A stretch of DNA of 64,000 nucleotides. It comes from Botryococcus braunii. Taxonomy: Eukaryota; Chlorophyta; Trebouxiophyceae. How positions within the stretch are numbered: position 1 is the stretch's first letter; each line of letters begins with the position of its first letter. Shown one piece after another: positions 1 to 26,925 of this stretch. The position numbers and the translations under genes were made by a program. The notes under the pieces are model-generated. The model did no database searches, was not told where the DNA came from, and was given only the letters and a program-made list of their open reading frames with translations. Where the stretch lies: the NCBI GenBank assembly GCA_002005505.1, contig KV908605.1, positions 1 to 64,000 on the forward strand, given 5' to 3'.

Positions 1-37
1 GTGTGTGTGTGTGTGTGTGTGGTGTGTGTGTGTGTGT

Positions 38-75
<38 letters not shown>

Positions 76-98
76 TGTGTCTGTGTCTGTGTGTGTGT
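1..98. repeat. (GT)n microsatellite
   Basis: Nearly pure GT dinucleotide tract with a few GTCT interruptions, running off the left window edge. The open frames across it (Cys-Val runs) are artefacts of the repeat. Confidence 0.97.
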
Positions 99-101
99 TT
101 T

Positions 102-330
102 GGGGGGGGGGGGGGGCAGACTCCGCAAGTCGAGGTTGCATACACTCTCGTTGTCTGGTGAGGGGTATGGGGGGGGGGGGGGGAGGGGGCATTGTTCAGG
201 ATTCGCATGTTTTTCATTAAAATCAAGCGTTTAGGGAGGGCATGTTACAGGTTGCGCATTATTTTTTGTTGAAATGTAAGTTTTGGGGGGGGGGGGTGGC
301 ATGATACAGGATAGGATTTTTTTTTCCTTG
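102..330. repeat. Three G-tracts in a degenerate 50-60 bp tandem repeat
   Basis: Runs of about 13-15 G occur at about 102-116, 169-183 and 285-297. After 183 a unit of the form G-rich, GGCAT, CAGG, GCAT, T-run recurs three times; the GCAT words fall near 189, 240 and 299. It could fold as G-quadruplex on the plus strand. No coding signal is seen. Confidence 0.6.
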
Positions 331-388
331 GACCGGGGTACATGCTCCCTTTATATATGCACCATGAGCAAGTCTTGGTCCATATCTC

Positions 389-1138
<750 letters not shown>

Positions 1139-1436
1139 AGAACATCTCATGTCTTCTGGTGCAACACTCAAGTACTTCACAAAAGTTCCTATACACTTCC
1201 CATGCCAAGCCCAAAAGGTCTGACACACTTCCCATACATCTTGTGAACATCTCATGTCTTCTGGAGCCAAACTCATGTTCTTCACAAAAGTTCCTACAAA
1301 CTTCCCATACATCTTGTGAACATCTCATGTCTTCTGCTGCAACACTCAAGTTCTTAACAATAGTTCCTATACACTTCCCATGCCAAGCCCATAAGGTCTG
1401 ACACACTTCCCATACATCTTGTCAACATCTCTTGTC
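1139..1436. repeat. Imperfect tandem repeat, three to four units
   Basis: The phrase AACATCTCATGTCTTCTG restarts at about 1141, 1249, 1319 and 1424, each time followed by related text that includes AAGTTCCTATACACTTCCCA and ACACTTCCCATACATCTTG. Unit length alternates between about 70 and 106 bp because some units carry an extra CATGCCAAGCCC segment. The open frames on both strands arise from the repeat; no known protein is recognised. Confidence 0.8.
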
Positions 1437-1927
1437 TTCTGATAACGTCTGATACGAATCCTGTACACTTCATGCAATGTTCTCATAACTTCTCATAAGT
1501 CCCAGGACTTCTCATATACTGCTGATTCCGTTCATGGTACATCTCATACTCTTCCCATACTGTTCCAATAACATCTCATTTACGTCACGATCATGCTGAA
1601 CCTCGACTTCTAGGTGATTTTGAGATGTCTTATAAACGTCGGATTCAGGTCTAGGAAACTTCTAAAAAGGCGACATATGCGCTGAAAACGCTCATAATTT
1701 CTTATATTTGAGAGGGAAGTATATGAGAAGAGTGAGGACTTAAGAACTGGACAAGATGTCTTGGGAAGAATATGGTAAGATCTCGAGATCTTCTGAAAAG
1801 TTCTCAAAATTCGTGAGAAGATTATGAGAAGTCCTCTTATCATATTTCCTCTAGATTTTATGAGAAGATTGAGAAGTTTTCGAGAAGTTTCTAGACGATT
1901 CAGACGTATATGAGAGGAACTCGTCCT
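1437..1927. other. No gene recognised; CTCAT/GAGAAG-word-rich DNA
   Basis: The stretch is rich in short words such as ACTTCTCATA and TTCTCATAA (1470-1560) and their complements GAGAAG and TATGAGA (1690-1920), so the two halves are partly inverted relative to each other. No coding signal was recognised. Confidence 0.45.
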
Positions 1928-2036
1928 GCCAGTGACCCTGCAATCTCATGAGTCTTCCCTAGTGTTTTTGGACACACACACGCATACATGCATTCCCCCC
2001 CGTACACGCACGCACGCGCGCGCACACACATACACA
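1928..2036. repeat. Dispersed repeat, copy 1 (partner at 51735-51839)
   Basis: About 105 bp running from CCCTGCAATC through CTTCCCTAGTGTTTTTGG, a short CA tract, GCATACATGCATTCCCCCCC and an alternating GTACACGCACGCACG stretch. A close copy in the same orientation lies about 49.8 kb away. No coding content; family unknown. Confidence 0.75.
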
Positions 2037-2056
2037 CACACACACACCAAACACAA

Positions 2057-2099
<43 letters not shown>
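2037..2099. repeat. (CA)n microsatellite
   Basis: CA dinucleotide tract with one AAACACAAACAC interruption, continuous with the dispersed repeat on its left. Confidence 0.95.
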
Positions 2100-2102
<3 letters not shown>

Positions 2103-3734
2103 TCCCCATCCATAAATCCCACACTGCAGCTGCATATTAAATTGAGAACCTAGAGAAATGAGGCTCTTAAAAAGAGTGCTGTGAACGCAGTTGCTCAACA
2201 ACACTGCTGACTTCAAATATTGCAGCTGGTCGCACTGTTTGTGCAGTGTTCTCCACTGTCCTTGCTGTTGCAGAGATCTGAGTGAGATCATTAAAAATGA
2301 CATTCTGCACGTCAAAGCCATCCTAATTTCCCAGCAGTAGTTCCATGAAGGAGATGGGCTTGCCGTTGCCGGCCTTCGGAGATCTCAGATCCATCCCGAA
2401 ACCCGCGGCCAACAGGCCACGATTCTCTCGTTGTACATCCAAAACTGTACTGCATCTATACATCTCAACTGAAAATTGTACTGCAAATGTACTTAACCGT
2501 GTTGAGAATAACGTGAAACACGTCGTTTAATGCTTTGAATTGGCTCTTACACGTCTTGCCTTTAACCCGTTCGCCCATGGTGGGCGGCCCACCCCCCGGA
2601 GGCGAAACTTCCTTCGCCCAGTTTCGCCTCCATGTAGGCGAAAGACTTTTGTCGAACGCAAACCCTGGCTGCGAGTCAAGGGCGGGGTTCAAAGGATCGA
2701 TAAACTACGAAATCTTGACAGACGGCATCATCAGGGCGCACAGAGGAGGCACGACAGGAGCGGTGATGAGTCAACCATGATGACAAAATGCTCCACACAA
2801 ACCATTTTCTGGAATTTTGATAAATAGGTCTCCGCATTCTTGTGCCACCAGTACTTTCTGGGGAACGTGAAGGTAACAGATTTTGAGTGCATATCCTTTC
2901 TCTGACTGGGACGTACAGCTCAGGAGACTTCTGCGGCTACGCATTATGCTGCAATTGCGCCTCTGAAGCAGGCTGGCACACGAAATTGCCAGGCTTGCCA
3001 GAATTTATTGCAACCACTCCCCGTTTCGGGAAGCAAATCCAGCCTACTGAAATTGAGATCAGGGCTGTGTGCGAAACGAAACGGTTTCGGTGAGAAACGG
3101 TTTCGGCACTGATTTTTGTTTGAAGTGCATGAGGACTCATTGAGAGTGGTTGCTAGCATCTACACTTCGGCAGGAGCCCCAAATTTAAGCGTGCGGACCC
3201 AAATTGGCCCACCCGCACATTTTTTGCCTGGGTATGCGGGCACCCCGCACAAAAACCGTCATTTTTGCTGCCGACATACGGGTGCCACCCGCACGATTCT
3301 GGCTGAGCTATTCGTGCCACCCGAAGGGAATTCTAGGGCCCTGTCGTACCCTGTTCGGCAGGCTTCGAAAAGATTGTCCGAAACCACTTTTTTGCGATAG
3401 GGGGTATTGCCTGTGCAACTCACGAAACTCCCGCTCACTCTGCGAAAGGAATATCAGCAGCGAAACTGGTTTTTCGCATCGCTTCTCAGTGTACTGCTCA
3501 AGTACTGCAGACATCGGCAGTACCAGTCCGGGAGTCACGTGTATGTACTTCTCCCAATAAAGTTGTACTGCAGACGGAGCTGGAGTCCGCAGGACGACCG
3601 GGAAACACCCAATTGGGAATTGGGAAACACCCGATCTTGCAAGACGAAAGAGCAGGCACAGAAACCGACTTTCATTGTTTTTAGCGCCGAAGCCGGCATA
3701 TTGTTTGTCTTTATGAATAGAGGTTTGAATGGAG
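2100..3734. other. No gene recognised
   Basis: Between the CA tract and the segmental duplication no open frame shows a recognisable family. The 2,560-2,660 and 3,060-3,480 parts are rich in GGCGAAA, CGAAAC and GTTTCGG words on both strands, resembling 47.1-47.3 and 47.95-48.1 kb; this looks like decayed repetitive DNA. Confidence 0.5.
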
Positions 3735-3761
3735 GTGGTGGGAATAGCGGGCAGATGTGGG

Positions 3762-3768
3762 TATAAAG
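3762..3768 (+). promoter_or_regulatory. TATA-like box upstream of F-box-like copy A
   Basis: TATAAAG lies 12 bp before the ATG at 3781 and is identical in copy B (62145-62151). If it acts as a TATA box, transcription would start at about 3792, downstream of that ATG, so the true start codon may be further in. This is only a motif match. Confidence 0.25.
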
Positions 3769-3780
3769 AACAATTAAAGT

Positions 3781-4643
3781 ATGTCTGATTGTGCACATAG
3801 GGGCGAGGAGGGCGGCACTCCGCCGCTCTGCTCGGGGGAGGTGGGCGAGTTGGTCCGCCTGCCCCACGAGCTGCTGTGCCACGTGTTTCCCGGCCTGCCG
3901 CAGTCCACGGTCATGCATCTTTCAAGGAGCAGCCGGCAGGCGGCTCGAGAGGCCATCCCGCGGATACAGGCGGCGCTGGTGGCCTCCGTCAAGGACGGCT
4001 GGGGGCGAGTGACTGCCGCCCAGATGCGCATACTGATGACCCTTCTGGAGCGATTCGCTGGCTGCCGAGACATCATCACAAATGAGCCGGTGCAGCTGAA
4101 GGAAGATATGCGGGATGATACCACTTGTTACCTCACTCCAGAGGGTGACTTGAACTCCTCACCAGAGCGTCCCGGGGCCTTACCGAAAGCTGTGCAATAT
4201 ATTCGCGTCCGGAGAGAGCGATCCATACCATAGCAGGAACGCCAGTTATTGAGATGGGGTTAGGGTTCAAATGTCATGGATATTCCATTTATTTCACGCA
4301 GGAGGTTGCCAGAGGGATTGTCACGCCCAAGTGCTTGGCGTGCATGGCTGATCATTGGGAGCCCTATGACATCGGACAAGCCTTGATTCTTTGTTTTCAG
4401 CCTCTATGGACGTGCAGGGTGGTGCACTTCATTGGGCCAGTCAGGTCACTGCGTGAGTGTGCTGCCATCCTTGCTGGCTGCGATGTCGTTAAGTGGTATA
4501 CCACGACGACTGCCACCACGTTTGCTATACAAATGATGGCACCGACTGGGCCACTGAGACCAGTCTGCGGGGTTGCGAAATCAATGTGCATTCTCTTGTA
4601 CGGGCTTAGATATGTGACGAGGATTTTTCGTGTGGTTGAATAG
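3781..4643 (+). pseudogene. F-box-like protein, copy A (frameshifted)
   Basis: The first frame (3781-4233, 150 codons) begins with a Gly/Pro-rich leader, then an F-box-like segment at residues about 24-62 (LVRLPHELLCHVFPGL, then a TV..LSRSSRQ helix). F-box proteins act as substrate adaptors of SCF ubiquitin ligases; that role is inferred from this short domain only. The coding continues in another frame from about 4254 (MGLGFKCHGYS onward), so a 1-nt indel near 4170-4180 (CCCGGGGCC here, CCCGGTGGCC in copy B) breaks the frame. The C-terminal part (VVHFIGPVRSLREC) matches no family I recognise. Copy B has a different frame break, so the ancestral frame was probably open through both sites. A short intron there cannot be excluded. 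Confidence 0.55.
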
Positions 4644-4840
4644 CAATGGGACGTGGTCATTCCCGCTCAAGGTTCCTCTTCCCTGATGCATATCTATATC
4701 GTTTGGGAATGTCTGCACAGCGACGCTACAGACCGCGCAACTTTACAGGTGCGGGGGTTGCTGCTTCTGATAGATTGCATGGGACCTGCGGTTTTCCATC
4801 GTGTCAGTTTGACAATCCATGACAATCCATATGCATGTAT

Positions 4841-4998
4841 ATGAAGGCCCAAGTATGTATAGATACTTCGAAGTACCTATGTATGAAGGCCCAAGTATGT
4901 ATAGATACTTCGAAGTACCTATGTATGAAGGCCCAAGTATGTATAGATACTTCGAAGTACCTATGTATGAAGGCCCAAGTATGTATAGATACTTCGAA
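4841..4998. repeat. 42-bp minisatellite, about 4 units (copy A)
   Basis: The 42-bp unit starts ATGAAGGCCCAAGTATG at 4841, 4883, 4925 and 4967; the last unit is partial. Because 42 is a multiple of three, all frames stay open and give a 14-residue repeat. Every unit contains the 12-bp perfect palindrome TACTTCGAAGTA. The duplicated locus at 63243 has five units. Confidence 0.95.
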
Positions 4999-5729
4999 TT
5001 TGGCCACAGCCTTCACGTCCATAATCAGAATGGAATCAGTGCTAGCACAACAGAGCTCGGACAACGATGCTCGATGGCCTGCATATGCGCCGATTTCATA
5101 AAGGGTTACAGCAATTACAATTTCCAATATGATACATCGTACCCTTGATGTTGGATAGCTTGCATTCCTCCCTACTCTCATGTTATATGAATGTCAGGTA
5201 TGGGTCTTCAGGACTTTTAAGGGTAAGCCCACGGCATCTGCTCGAACTTCTCGAAGTTTTGAAGCACGAGTAAGTGAGTAGCAACAGACCATTCCAGGCC
5301 TCCACTATAACTCTCCAGTCCCCCACCTACCCATCCCTACCCTCCCCCTAATGCTCAACACTGATTCACCCTACCTCTCAAAACTTGGACTATAAAAGTA
5401 ACAAGTTCCAAGCAAAACCCTCTTTATGCGCGCACGATTATCAAATTTGAACGTTTAAACGGAGAGTGTAGTACAACAAAAAGGGACACGGGGGCCCAAG
5501 CTCCCACTTCAGCATGTTGCTATGAAAGTTGATCCCAATCCCTGTTGACAGCGTGCACGTGGCAACACCACACTTAAGCGATTGGACTCGGCGAGCTCCT
5601 TGACAATCACATGCCCACAGCCACATCTTACACCACATGTGGCACGGTGACTTTTGGCAATCGCTTAAAATACTGCTTTGTTACCGGCTGTAGCATCAGA
5701 TGCCTTAACATGGACACCGTGTACTTCAG
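4999..5729. other. Conserved noncoding flank of the duplication
   Basis: No gene is recognised. The part to 5556 is conserved in copy B (63445-64000), including a pyrimidine-rich stretch at 5290-5350 and a TATAAAAG motif at about 5391 that is also present near 63838. Confidence 0.5.
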
Positions 5730-6536
5730 CTATATCTGCTGCGGCGGCTGCACAGGAGCTGCAATCAACGCTAACAGTTTAAATAAATTTACTACAACGA
5801 GAAAAGATATTGGGGATTCGGGTCGAGGCAGGACTTTGTTGTGTAACTGCCGCAATAATCCTCGTAACGTGCTGCCTGGTCGTAGATCTGGTAATACTTC
5901 TAGCCGTGGTGCGTTGAGAATGTCTGCTAGCTCTTCAATTCTTACTCGAAAGTCGGGAGGCCCCAAAAGGTCCACCGCAATTTTGGCTTCAAGTAGTGCG
6001 GTTACTGCTGGGGTTACTGGAGGTGCAAATGCTGGGAGTGCAGATGCTGGGTTGCGCTCAAAGGCGCTCACAAACTCAGTTGCTTGCACTCGGAGGGCAT
6101 GTAGGGCTCGTGCTGGTAGCAATTGCACTGGCTGGCCAAAAGGCTCTACCTGGGCTAATAGTTCCTCGACTTGCCGTATCTCGTCTAGCACTTGATGCCG
6201 TGCCGGCAGTGCCAGCAAGCGAAGCCGCAGACGTGGCAGGATCACCGCAAGCATACCGAGTGCCACCCCTGGCTCCATTCCTGCCGCAAATACCAGAGAC
6301 GTTTCTATCAGACCCTCCAATGGGTGTGAGTGCGCTAGTCCTCGCAGTGGTGGCAGTACCAGCAAAGCGGGTCCGCCGTCTAGTGCTGGTGCAGGCGGTA
6401 GTCTTGCAGCTTGTTGCGCAACTGTTCCTAGTCGCTGCATCTCTTCTGTATGCTGTGGTAGCTCTGAACGAGCCAGCAGGAAGGTTTCTAACTCCGGAAG
6501 TTTAAAAAAGGAACTCGTGAGTCTTGCAAGCCCCAC
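5730..6536 (-). CDS. C-terminal helical Leu/Ala-rich frame
   Basis: An open frame of 268 codons, rich in Leu, Ala, Pro and Arg (for example RLRLRLLALPARHQVLDE and QVEELLAQVEPFG), predicted mainly helical. Upstream minus-strand sequence (6,540-7,060) also reads as helical coding, for example QQASAIIEVLGHL, but with interruptions. The composition suggests armadillo- or HEAT-like helices; that is a guess, not a match. Confidence 0.4.
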   Translation of the reverse strand: MGLARLTSSFFKLPELETFLLARSELPQHTEEMQRLGTVAQQAARLPPAPALDGGPALLVLPPLRGLAHSHPLEGLIETSLVFAAGMEPGVALGMLAVILPRLRLRLLALPARHQVLDEIRQVEELLAQVEPFGQPVQLLPARALHALRVQATEFVSAFERNPASALPAFAPPVTPAVTALLEAKIAVDLLGPPDFRVRIEELADILNAPRLEVLPDLRPGSTLRGLLRQLHNKVLPRPESPISFLVVVNLFKLLALIAAPVQPPQQI

Positions 6537-8229
6537 AAGGCCCCTCCATGTGGGCCAGGCCCTGTCTGAGACTCGGGCCGCAATGTAATGGTTGTGCCGC
6601 TGGTACTGCCTGAAGATCAGCTTGGGCTCTGCGCTGGTAAAGCTGCCAGTGCCGTTATTGCCTGGGCTGTCGACATTGCCCCTCGTACAATAGCAGCCTT
6701 TTCTGGACTTAATGCTGCCTGTGCCACAAGTTGAAGCACTGCTCTAAGCCACCAGCTGTGGTGCAGTGTTTCTAAGGCATGTAGTGCCACCTGTGCAGGG
6801 AGACGTGCTAACGCCTGTTTTTTTAATAAAACAGTTTACGCTCGTGATACGCCGCAGCTGCCTGCTCTATGAGAGGTCCATATTGTTCAGGTACAACAGG
6901 AAATAACCGGTATGGCGAAAGGTGCCCCAGTACCTCAATGATCGCAGAAGCCTGTTGCGCCGTTACCGCCGGAACCCTGCAGATATCGGAGCGCATTGAG
7001 AGCCAACCACGGGAACGTGAGGACAACTCTACAACCCAACGTTGTTGTCTGTTTTTCCCTCCCCCCCCCCCCAACAAAGATTTACACCATATGGGCAAGT
7101 CTTCCCAAACCCATCCGTCAGTATATGTTACAATACCCGTACCTTAGCCGCGTATACGTCAGGGGATACCTCCAGTAGAAAGTCTGAAACGAGCGGAGAT
7201 AGATAAGGCAAGATTGCTTCCTGCATTACCCTACGTTCCCATCCTACCCCATCTTTCAATCCCAAAACCTTGGGGTTGTTCTTGACCACGAAAGGTAAGG
7301 CAATTTTGCGCATTTTAACCAGCCCCCGGCGGTTCCCTCTAAAAACTCCTCTGCCAGCACCGGCTTTAGGCCACCTGCGCAAGCTATATATTACACTTTA
7401 CAAATGCATTTTCCAAGGGACAGAACAGGAGGACTCACATGGTGCCCAGATTAATGCGGTAGGATATCTTGCCAGAAAGGGAGCTGTACACCCTCATCTG
7501 AGCCTGCAGAGTCAGCACTGCGCGCCGGGCCGCCTCGCCAGTCCCGCCCTCCCAGGCTGGCGGTATCATGTCGTATGTTTGCCTGAGGGAAGCGGTACCT
7601 GGTATCTGGACCAAATTGGGTCGGTTCAAATGAGCATGCCCCCTAGGTGTTCGTGCTGCTGTGACTGCCTTGCATGCCCTGAGCACTAACCCGAACAGGG
7701 GCACTATCTGGCTGGATAGACCATTTCATTACTCCATTGCGTCTGATTCGAAACCACGCAAGCTGTGTCTTACTGTCTTCAGCACCAAGTAGAAAGGACG
7801 GGAGGGGTTTCCCAAAGTTGAGACCCCACACGACCAGCGATTTGTGGGGGTTTCCGGGCAGTCCCCACGTAACTGGCCAGTAGAGGCCAGCAATCTGGTT
7901 CTGGAAGAGCTCATGGTCACTCGGCAAGTTCCGCCCGTCCCGCAAGTCATGGTGTATGGGTTGGGGGATCAACTTGGGGGCTCGCCTTCTGGAACTTGGC
8001 TCCATAGGGTTCTGTTAAGCAGGCCTAGAACACTCTGACCATATGTGGATGTAGTGACTCCTTCTAACCAGAGTTCCTCTTCTGCACGTCGTTGCTGATA
8101 AAGTGCCAGGAACCAACGTGATGTCCTTGCCAACCTGGCAAGGTCCCTCAGTGATTTTTGAGGTCCCTGCAAGATCTTCAGCTGAAGCTCTTCAAACAGC
8201 ACGTCCCAACACACTGCAACCCACCGCAA
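5730..8229 (-). CDS. Leucine-rich F-box-like gene, spliced, with frame breaks
   Basis: A run of coding-like minus-strand segments reads from 8229 to 5730. It starts with an F-box-like N-terminus, passes through a middle region and ends in a long helical, Leu/Ala-rich C-terminal frame. At least one intron is well supported: 7375-7438 (64 bp) has a GTGAGT donor and CAG acceptor and joins the flanking exons in phase. A second donor, AAG/GTACGG, lies at 7142. Near 7975 a C-run puts the next segment in a different frame, so the locus is either a mutated gene or has an unrecognised intron. The product may be a substrate adaptor by analogy with F-box proteins, but the C-terminus is of unknown family. 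It ends just beyond the duplicated segment, so a second copy probably lies past the right window edge. Confidence 0.5.
7143..7374 (-). CDS. Internal exon of the F-box-like gene
   Basis: The exon starts after a CAG acceptor (7375-7377) and ends at an AAG/GTACGG donor. It continues the phase of the preceding exon and encodes a basic stretch (RGVFRGNRRGLVKMRKIAL) followed by LPYLSPLVSDFLLEVSPDVY. The in-phase join over a 64-bp intron is the best evidence that this locus is, or recently was, a spliced gene. Confidence 0.5.
7439..8005 (-). CDS. Middle segments of the F-box-like gene
   Basis: The frame ending near 7643 (includes LPSDHELFQNQIAGLYWPV and GKPLPSFLLGAEDSKTQ) is followed by a different frame from about 7660 to 7439 (RPNLVQIPGTASLRQTYDM, then SSLSGKISYRINLGT). 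The second segment ends at a clean GTGAGT donor at 7438. The switch of frame inside this part has no obvious splice pair, so an indel is likely. No known domain was recognised. Confidence 0.42.
7969..8229 (-). CDS. N-terminal F-box-like segment
   Basis: Eighty-six codons from ATG at 8229. Residues about 10-45 read LFEELQLKILQG then LRDLARLARTSRWFLAL, which fits the F-box helix pattern (hydrophobic positions, then a conserved Arg-x-Ser-Arg-Trp/Phe end). This resembles the F-box-like protein in the neighbouring duplication in layout but not in sequence. The frame closes just after EGEPP at a C-run, where a 1-nt shift restores a frame reading KLIPQPIHHDLRDG. Confidence 0.5.
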   Translation of the reverse strand: MRWVAVCWDVLFEELQLKILQGPQKSLRDLARLARTSRWFLALYQQRRAEEELWLEGVTTSTYGQSVLGLLNRTLWSQVPEGEPPS

Positions 8230-9113
8230 CTGTTGAGTCTTGCTCCTGTTTCTACTAAATTAGCTCTTATCCACGACAATGCCATAACGTAACTAGTATT
8301 AACCACTTTCGCTGGATAGTTGGAAGTTCCCACTTGGAACCCACAGAGTCGGCTACGACGTTGAAAATCGCGAGATGGACACAATTTTATGACAAGGATT
8401 TGCCCCTGTCTGGTTGCAAGGACGTGAATGTGATGACGGGCGTCTTTCTCGGTTTAAGATTAAAGAATCTGCAAGCAAGCGAAGCCAACACCAGCAGAAC
8501 AAACTTCCATCAGGCGAGAAGGGAACTACAGCATTGTAGTCTCACTTTGTCAGTTTTTCCAATGACAAAACCCGAAGCTGGGACGTACCCTGCAGGTCAT
8601 ATGACTTCATGCTTCTACCGCTCCTTCAAGGTCATTTAAACTTTGCGGGGGTCGCCTGCCATTTGCGGTGGTGGGGGGATGCCCAAACTCCAATGTCATC
8701 ACTGCTTGTGCAGTGTAGGCTAGCGCATTGCACCTGCTGCAATTCATCCACAGGCATTGCACCTGCTGCAATTCATCCGCAAGCCAAGGTTATCGTCTCT
8801 CTTGTATGAATGTATCATCTCATCTGCATCTGGTAGATAGTGTCTCCAAGGTTAAGGAGCTGCAATGCAGAAGATGTTGAGGGTGGCGTGCCATGCTCCT
8901 CCAGGACACACACAACTTCTGTATAATGGGTTTTTGTATAATGTTCCATGGAGCAGAATTACATTCTAGAAGCAGATCTAGATGATTTGGGTTCCAACCA
9001 AAAAGACACATACAATACAGTACAATTTGATTAAACGTACATACATAGATTGTACATATATGTAACATACATACATACATACATCATACGTACGTACGTA
9101 CTTACACCCACAC

Positions 9114-9170
<57 letters not shown>

Positions 9171-10826
9171 ACCCCCCTAGCTAAGACGCAAGCAAGCACC
9201 TTTAATTGTGAATTTTACTTGTCCTGGACAATCCAAGATGAGTGAAACAGTCCTCTGGAGTCTGAAAAATACGTTTTGAGATCTAACCTCTTGATGTACT
9301 GGAGCAACGGACACAGATGTTGCTTGCAATAGCTTATCCATCCTGCAGTCAATGAAGAGAAGTGAGGAGCAGCAGCAGCAGCAGCAGAAGCTGAGGTACT
9401 GGTGCTGATGGGTAGTAATTGTAGGATTGGTTGGTTCTTTCATCATGGCAGGGCTGGTGGTAGTCCAGTGCCGCACTGCCCCAGCGCGACTTGCACGCAG
9501 TACGTCTGTAGACCATTCGCTGGTACCGTAGTGCAGGAGTCAGTTGGCTGCCGCACTTCCAAACAGCGCGACTTGCACGCACTGGTTTTTTGACCACGCA
9601 GGCCACTGATACAACCAATGGTTCTGGGCTCGCGCAAAGGTTCAGGCCCTAAAACGTGCGCAAATGCTCAGGACTTACTGACAGAAACCCATTCGACCTC
9701 TCAAAAGGCTGCGTTCTTTCCAATTCTTACTTTCCACCTTTCTTTCTTTTCAGAAGGTTTAACCCAACTTCACCATATTCATCATCAGCCTTCCAAACAA
9801 ATGCAGGTGTTGGCTGCTCATGCGTGATGTCAGAGGGATCTCTCCGGGACCCTTGCTCCGAGAAGCAAGAGTGAGCAACGCAATAACTCTATTGCAGCTC
9901 TGCACATGTGAAGATCACATGTGCTCATCCTTTTCCTTGCTCGACCAACCTGCGATTGGGTGAGAAGCGTTCATCTCCATTTGCTACAACTGCAAAGCAT
10001 CACTGCTGGTCGAGTGTTGCTGCAATCCTATCAAGAACAGATAAGCCTGCTACTTCAACTTCCTCGTCAATGTTGTCCCCCTCCTCGAAACCGTCCAGTG
10101 CCTGCTGGTAACATGACTGCACGAGGATACTTCACCATCAGCCTCAGCCCTCTCACCCAAACTGATACCTCTGACGAATTAGCATTGCCAGCATGATGAT
10201 GTTGCTGATCCCAACGACAATTGTCAGAGGTAGATGGTCTCAAATCTTCCTAACATTTTGATTATACATCGTTCTTTCATTCAACAACAAGCATCTAAGA
10301 TACATGCGAAAACGTCAAATGCACTGATGCCCCAAAAGTGCACCTCAACCTACTTGCTTGGTACCAGAGTAGAATGCATACTTTATTGCAGATCACGGTA
10401 TCACACAGCACACAATGTTCGATGGAACACAGAAACAGGCATGTGCATGCGTAACACCAAAACATGCCTCATTTAAGATCCACCTACCAGTTGATTCACT
10501 TGATGAAGGATGACTCGACCCCGAATCCTAACAAAAACAAAAAATAATCTGAACCCTGCCCTACTCCGTTTTGCATAGGAGAGTTGGTAAAGAACCTTGT
10601 TCTGCACAGAATGAAATGCTAGTATTAAATAACCAAGACCTAAGCCTAAAAGGTTACAACCAAACTTATCTTAAAATGAGTTTCCATGGTGACAAGGAAA
10701 GACAAGCTTCCCACACAAAACACATAAGCAAATCAAATTGAGCCCCGTGGCTGCCTGGTGAAGGTGTCTATTGGCAGTTGTGACCCTCAACATGCAGCAC
10801 AAGCCTCCTGAAATCCTTGATCACTT
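8230..10826. other. Intergenic DNA, no gene recognised
   Basis: It contains two tandem copies of a 28-bp unit (GCATTGCACCTGCTGCAATT core, 8723-8780), a (CAG) run at about 9369-9387 and a (CA)n tract at 9117-9168. The part next to 10827 would be the 3' UTR of the minus-strand L-domain gene. No open frame has a recognisable product. Confidence 0.5.
9117..9168. repeat. (CA)n microsatellite
   Basis: CA dinucleotide tract, preceded by ATAC tetranucleotide repeats (9060-9105). Confidence 0.95.

Positions 10827-26925
<16,099 letters not shown>

Larger units (their letters stand above)
3735..5556 (+). repeat. Segmental duplication, copy A
   Basis: The sequence from GGTGGGAATAGCGGG at about 3735 matches 62112-64000 almost base for base in the same orientation, with scattered substitutions and small indels. 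The match is still running when copy B reaches the window end, so the duplicated unit is longer than shown. It holds an F-box-like coding sequence, a 42-bp minisatellite and conserved noncoding flanks. The copies are separated by about 58 kb. Confidence 0.93.

Noticed and set aside
3308..3796. Minus-strand open frame of 162 codons
   Set aside because: It overlaps the start of the duplication and the F-box-like coding on the other strand, has no recognisable domain and crosses low-complexity CGAA-rich DNA.
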